Assembly: GCF_021533215.1 (NCBI RefSeq)
Contig: NZ_JAJNKA010000001.1
Location: forward strand, 434,001-498,000
From: Portibacter lacus
GTDB taxonomy: Bacteria > Bacteroidota > Bacteroidia > Chitinophagales > Saprospiraceae
Reading direction: 5' to 3'
DNA length: 64,000 nt
In this document: in pieces, positions 60,514 to 64,000 of the stretch
Layout: each line of letters starts with the position of its first letter
How positions within the stretch are numbered: position 1 is the first letter of the stretch
Translations under genes and position numbers: made by a program
Notes under the pieces: generated by a model
Databases searched by the model: none
The model's input: the letters and a program-made list of their open reading frames with translations, nothing else
Told to the model about the DNA's origin: nothing

Positions 60514-61398
60514 TTAATTTTTGGAAATTAAAATAATTTTACCGTCAGGAGTGTTTGCAATAACTTGATCTCCTTCACTATTTGATTTTGGATTTTCAAG
60601 GATTCCCTTAAATTCAGAACTTATTCGGTATTCTTTTTGTGTGCTTATATTTTTAATAAAGATTTCTCCTCCGGTCGTTTTCATACCGTCATCTTTAATT
60701 TTAGCATAAAGGATTTCATTATCATTAATCCAAGACGGTTTATCTAGATCGCCTAGGTTATGAGTTAGTTTCCCATCGAGGTCTACTATAAAACCACCTT
60801 TGCCAGATACTTCTAAGAGTATATTTTCCCCATTTGGTGAGACAGTTGCGTTAACGATGTTTTTATAACCTGCAGGAGATATAGATTTAATAACTTTTCC
60901 ATTTTTATAAAGGTCGATCGAATTAAGATCACTTGCTACAACCGCTACTGGTCCACTACTTGCTTTACTTGCGTAAGCTTTAAGCGATCCACCTTCTACG
61001 TCCGCAAGGACATTTGACTTCTTGCTATTAAGGTCGATAGACTCATATGAAGTTGTCTTTGATTTTACTTCGTATAGGATACTTTCATCTTTAATTTGAG
61101 GATTATATCCTGCACCTCTTGCAGTGGTTAATTCTGTTTTGCTTTGATCTTTAAGATTATAAAGATAGAGACCTTGGTAGTTTGAAGTTGAAAAAATGAT
61201 TTCATTTCCAGAAGGAAGAAAAGCGGGATAATAACCGATTTCTTTTAATTCTGATACCTTAACATTCTCCCAATCAGATGATGGATCTGTTGTAGTTGTC
61301 TCGGGGGTTTCTGCTGGATTTGCAATGTTTGAATTGTCTTTCTGTTTAGGACTACAGCTGATAATCCCAAAGATGAGTAAGGCTAAAATATATCGCAT
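60514..61398 (-). CDS. PD40/WD40-like beta-propeller lipoprotein
   Basis: A 294-residue lipoprotein (…IFGIISC, Cys15) with a Thr/Pro-rich linker, then propeller-like repeats (FLPSGNEIIFSTSNYQGLYL, KDESILYEVKSKTTSYESID, VSPNGENILLEVSGKGGFIV, SWINDNEILYAKIKDDGMKT). It is anchored in the inner or outer membrane facing the periplasm and may bind a ligand or partner proteins. It sits 5 bp before the amidase gene and 23 bp after aat. A paralogue closes the operon at 55091. Confidence 0.78.
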   Translation of the reverse strand: MRYILALLIFGIISCSPKQKDNSNIANPAETPETTTTDPSSDWENVKVSELKEIGYYPAFLPSGNEIIFSTSNYQGLYLYNLKDQSKTELTTARGAGYNPQIKDESILYEVKSKTTSYESIDLNSKKSNVLADVEGGSLKAYASKASSGPVAVVASDLNSIDLYKNGKVIKSISPAGYKNIVNATVSPNGENILLEVSGKGGFIVDLDGKLTHNLGDLDKPSWINDNEILYAKIKDDGMKTTGGEIFIKNISTQKEYRISSEFKGILENPKSNSEGDQVIANTPDGKIILISKN

Positions 61399-61421
61399 GA
61401 TGTGTTATTTAAAGGACGCTT

Positions 61422-62111
61422 TTAAAGCCAGGAGGTCCATTTCCCTTTTAAATTCTCGAGTTTATAGTTTTCCGACAGTAGCTCCAAAAATACATTTCTT
61501 TTTAATTTTTTTGCACCTAAACGCTCTAAATGTTTAGTTTCTTGTTGGCAGTCTATTAAATTAAACCCTTTTGACTGCAGTATTTTGACCAAAGAAATAA
61601 AGCCAAATTTAGAAGCATTAGGAATAAGGGTAAACATGGATTCACCGAAAAACATCCTTCCTAGGGAGACGCCATATAAACCTCCAGCAAGTTTGCCATC
61701 AGACCACACTTCTACAGAATGAGCGAATCCAGCTTCATGTAACCTACAATAAGCATCGATCATTTCATTAGTGATCCAAGTGCCACCTTGACCTGCTCTT
61801 GGGATTCGAGAACATGCTATGATCACGTCCTTAAAATGCGTGTCTAAGGTGAGATCAAACTTTTTCTGATTAAAGTAGGGACGCATACTTTTGCTGACCT
61901 TGAGATCACCAGGAAATAAAACGAAACGCGGATTAGGAGACCACCAGAGTATGGGATCGTGTTCGTTATACCACGGGAAGATACCTTCCGAGTATGCCAT
62001 GATCAGCGTTTCTGGGTCTAGATTTCCGCCAATACCAAGTAAGCCCTGATCATCAGCTAAAGAAGGGTCCGGAAAAATAGGTTGTTCTTCCGAAATATGA
62101 AAAATAGGCAT
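61422..62111 (-). CDS. aat: Leucyl/phenylalanyl-tRNA--protein transferase
   Basis: A 229-residue enzyme that transfers Leu or Phe from tRNA to proteins starting with Lys or Arg, making them ClpS substrates. Family stretches include FPDPSLADDQGLLGIGGNLD, SEGIFPWYNEHDPILWWSPN, PRFVLFPGDLKVSKSMR, GTWITNEMIDAYCRLHEAGF, HSVEVWSDGKLAGGLYGVSL, GRMFFGESMFTLIPNASKFG and FNLIDCQQETKHLERLGAK. The length is normal. It starts 3 bp after the clpS stop, so the tagging enzyme and the recognin are made together. Confidence 0.95.
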   Translation of the reverse strand: MPIFHISEEQPIFPDPSLADDQGLLGIGGNLDPETLIMAYSEGIFPWYNEHDPILWWSPNPRFVLFPGDLKVSKSMRPYFNQKKFDLTLDTHFKDVIIACSRIPRAGQGGTWITNEMIDAYCRLHEAGFAHSVEVWSDGKLAGGLYGVSLGRMFFGESMFTLIPNASKFGFISLVKILQSKGFNLIDCQQETKHLERLGAKKLKRNVFLELLSENYKLENLKGKWTSWL

Positions 62112-62114
62112 GAT

Positions 62115-62423
62115 CTATTTTCTAGATCCTGCCATACTTTCGATTGCAGCAGAAAGACCTCTATCTATAAGAGCATCTTTCATCGGTTTTAATTTTTCGT
62201 ATTCACCTGTCTTAACAATAGCTTTTCCTTTAAAGTGTACCATTAAAGAAAGCTGTTCTGCTTGAGTGAAAGCGTGATTACATACTTGAATAAAAGATTC
62301 AATTACCCAGTCAAAGGTATTGAAGTCATCATTGTATACAATCAATTCGGAAAGATTACCGATGTCTGTAATTTCTTCGGCAATTTGAACCTCTTCCAGT
62401 TCTAAGGATTCGAAAATGTTCAT
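62115..62423 (-). CDS. clpS: ATP-dependent Clp protease adaptor ClpS
   Basis: A 102-residue protein. It has the ClpS core LIVYNDDFNTFDWVIESFIQ, with the conserved NDD/xF site that reads N-terminal Leu, Phe, Trp or Tyr. HAFTQAEQLSLMVHFKGKAI, VKTGEYEKLKPMKDALIDRG and LSAAIE complete the fold. A flexible acidic N-terminus precedes it, as is usual for delivery to ClpA/ClpC. It is immediately followed by aat (3 bp) and preceded by a peroxiredoxin gene (8 bp). The partner Clp ATPase is not in the window. Confidence 0.9.
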   Translation of the reverse strand: MNIFESLELEEVQIAEEITDIGNLSELIVYNDDFNTFDWVIESFIQVCNHAFTQAEQLSLMVHFKGKAIVKTGEYEKLKPMKDALIDRGLSAAIESMAGSRK

Positions 62424-62431
62424 AAGGGCAA

Positions 62432-62902
62432 TTAGTTTAGTTCAGTTAAAGTTTTTTTGACGTTGTCAAAATTAGGCTGTTCTCCAGCATTGTCTAATAC
62501 TTCAGCATATTTTACAATACCTTCTTTGTCTATTACAAATGCAGAACGTTTAGCTACTCCTTTCATTCCTAGTACGAATTCATCATAGTAAGAACCGTAT
62601 GCGCGGCACACTTCCTTATTGAAATCAGAAAGTAATTTAAAATTGTAACCTTGTTCTGTTTTGAATTTATCTAAAACCATCACCGTGTCAATTGATATAC
62701 CTAATACCTCAGCATTTAAATCATCATATTTGCTTTTCTCATCACGAATAGAACATAGTTCATTCGTACAAACACTAGTAAACGCCAAGGGAAAAAAAAG
62801 AATAATAACATTCTTTCCGTGGTAGTCACTGAGGCTTACCTTTTCCTTGTCTGACGAGTACAAAGAGAAATCGGGTGCTTTATCTCCTCGCTTAATTGTC
62901 AT
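62432..62902 (-). CDS. Peroxiredoxin (Bcp/AhpE-like)
   Basis: A 156-residue thiol peroxidase that reduces H2O2 and organic peroxides. The peroxidatic site FFPLAFTSVCTNELC has Cys45 in the PxxxT/SxxC motif, and Cys50 matches the resolving position of atypical 2-Cys Bcp enzymes. VLGISIDTVMVLDKFKTEQG and the GVAKRSAFVIDKEGIV block also fit the family. It is first of a tight minus-strand run continuing with clpS, with a TATTTTTG box about 30 bp upstream. Oxidative control of the operon is possible but not shown. Confidence 0.92.
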   Translation of the reverse strand: MTIKRGDKAPDFSLYSSDKEKVSLSDYHGKNVIILFFPLAFTSVCTNELCSIRDEKSKYDDLNAEVLGISIDTVMVLDKFKTEQGYNFKLLSDFNKEVCRAYGSYYDEFVLGMKGVAKRSAFVIDKEGIVKYAEVLDNAGEQPNFDNVKKTLTELN

Positions 62903-62932
62903 TGTAAGTTGTAATTAGTTTTAGAATCCGAT

Positions 62933-62940
62933 CAAAAATA
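62933..62940 (-). promoter_or_regulatory. Candidate -7 box for the prx-clpS-aat operon
   Basis: TATTTTTG on the minus strand matches TAnnTTTG, about 30 bp before the peroxiredoxin ATG. No clear -33 box. It is the only consensus match I found just upstream of this seven-gene run. Confidence 0.45.
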
Positions 62941-63039
62941 CTAGAAATACCTAAATATTGAAATTTATAATTAATAATTGAGCAGGAAGTTTACAAAAAA
63001 ATAGTGATCATTGTGAAGTCTTGCAAATGCATTAAAGTA

Positions 63040-63930
63040 GTGGATAAACAGAAAAGAGCATATTTAGAACTTCACTTAGCGGTGCTGCTGTTTGGGTTTA
63101 CAGCGATTTTGGGTGATTTAATGGACCTTCCTGCAATCGTTATTGTATGGTGGAGATTGTTAATTACATCCATCAGTTTTATTTTTATAATTAAATCCAT
63201 TCGCCACTTAGGTTCCTTTTCAAAAAATCAAATTCTTCGATTTATGGGAATAGGAATCATCACAAGTCTTCATTGGGTTCTTTTCTTTGCAGCCATCCAG
63301 TATTCTAACGCCTCCATTACATTAGTCGCGCTAGCATGTACTTCGTTTTTTGTCTCGTTGGTCGAGCCCATCATTATGAAAAGAAAATTTGAATGGATAG
63401 AAGTTGTGATTGGATTAATCATAGTTCCAGCCATGATTCTCATAGTGAATAATATAGAGGATGGTTATGTGATCGGTGTTTTTCTGGGACTACTATCAGC
63501 ATTTCTAGCAGCCATTTTTACGAGTCTAAACAAAAAATACATTGTGGACGGGAAGGAGCGTATCATCAGTTTTCTGGAGTTAGGTGGCGCATGGATCTTT
63601 CTTTCCTTGCTCTTGCCTATTTATCATATGTGGCAGCCGATAGAGGCATTCTGGCCAAGTAATATGGATTGGGTTTATCTTTTGATTCTGGCATTATTAT
63701 GCACTACATTGGCCTATGTAATGGCTATGAAAGCATTAAACTATATCAGTGCATTCGCTTCTGCATTAACGATCAATCTAGAACCAGTATACGGAATATT
63801 TCTGGCTGTTTTTTTATTGAAAGAGCACAAAGAACTTAACTTAGAATTCTACCTTGGTGTTGTAATTATCATTGCAGCAGTTACCATCTATCCTTTACTA
63901 ATGAGAAGGAGAAAAAGGAAATTAATATGA
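63040..63930 (+). CDS. EamA/DMT-family permease
   Basis: About 296 residues with ten transmembrane helices in two EamA repeats. The start is not certain: GTG codons at 63004, 63013 and 63040 are possible, and I prefer 63040 because it puts a short basic head (DKQKRAYLE) before the first helix. The second repeat contains FLGLLSAFLAAIFTSLNKKY and SAFASALTINLEPVYGIFLA followed by a basic tail RRRKRK. The substrate is unknown. It overlaps the next gene by 4 bp. It is divergent from the peroxiredoxin operon. Confidence 0.85.
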   Translation: MDKQKRAYLELHLAVLLFGFTAILGDLMDLPAIVIVWWRLLITSISFIFIIKSIRHLGSFSKNQILRFMGIGIITSLHWVLFFAAIQYSNASITLVALACTSFFVSLVEPIIMKRKFEWIEVVIGLIIVPAMILIVNNIEDGYVIGVFLGLLSAFLAAIFTSLNKKYIVDGKERIISFLELGGAWIFLSLLLPIYHMWQPIEAFWPSNMDWVYLLILALLCTTLAYVMAMKALNYISAFASALTINLEPVYGIFLAVFLLKEHKELNLEFYLGVVIIIAAVTIYPLLMRRRKRKLI

Positions 63931-64000
63931 ATGAAGAAGAATTATACGAATACTGTGTATCTAATGGAACAGACTTACCTTCTTACCTGAAAGAACTACG
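63927..64000 (+). CDS. Start of a possible O-methyltransferase (partial)
   Basis: ATG at 63927 overlaps the permease stop in an ATGA junction and opens a frame to the window edge: MNEEELYEYCVSNGTDLPSY then LKELR. An acidic helix with Tyr, a Pro-rich loop and LKEL resembles the beginning of class I SAM O-methyltransferases (family 3), but only 24 residues are visible. Confidence 0.4.
   Translation, partial: MNEEELYEYCVSNGTDLPSYLKEL

Overview
The window comes from an AT-rich member of the Bacteroidota, most likely a marine Saprospiria-type (Lewinella/Saprospiraceae-like) bacterium. The evidence is a SusC/SusD pair, at least four proteins with type IX secretion (T9SS) C-terminal domains, promoters of the Bacteroidota form TAnnTTTG, membrane-anchored regulators of Bacteroidota type, and two proteins with IPTL-CTERM tails. 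No rRNA, tRNA or CRISPR was recognised. The genus is an inference.

Region 1 (1-7.2 kb): a cut PQQ sugar-dehydrogenase-like gene, a 7TM AraC regulator and two small SRPBCC-like proteins on the minus strand; then secreted enzymes: a beta-helix protein, an esterase, and a GH16 glucanase whose two halves are in swapped (circularly permuted) order, as in Fibrobacter lichenase. Region 2 (7.3-12.6 kb): a coupled transporter-murQ pair for amino-sugar recycling, a drug/metabolite permease, and a BlaI-BlaR1 (M56) regulatory pair with a readable promoter and operators. Region 3 (12.6-16.8 kb): a structured repeat-rich intergenic region, an SH3-domain protein, an outer-membrane protein with lipA, and a broken transposase followed by a repeat-like region.

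Region 4 (16.8-32.7 kb, all minus strand) is the main accessory locus. In transcription order it holds a vanadium-haloperoxidase-like lipoprotein, a membrane-anchored LuxR-type regulator preceded by a possible 28-codon leader, a sodium-solute symporter, SusC, SusD, an intrinsic terminator, two overlapping ~1080-residue FG-GAP/ASPIC-UnbV lipoproteins, and a lipoprotein that is only a TonB plug domain. It has no glycoside hydrolase, so it is not a classical polysaccharide utilisation locus.

Region 5 (32.8-54.7 kb) is mostly housekeeping: acnA, tadA, guaB-mpg, rlmI, and a purH-coaX-OMP-TPR operon, mixed with secreted esterases, a DUF1080 protein, two IPTL-CTERM proteins and an M64 peptidase. PurH makes IMP and GuaB uses it. 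Region 6 (55.0-62.9 kb, minus) is a tightly packed seven-gene run: peroxiredoxin, ClpS, Aat, a PD40-like lipoprotein, a secreted amidase with a ~335-residue module, a protein with two more copies of that module, and a second PD40-like protein, closed by a strong terminator. It joins the N-end-rule degradation pair to secreted envelope proteins. The right edge has an EamA permease and the first codons of a possible O-methyltransferase.
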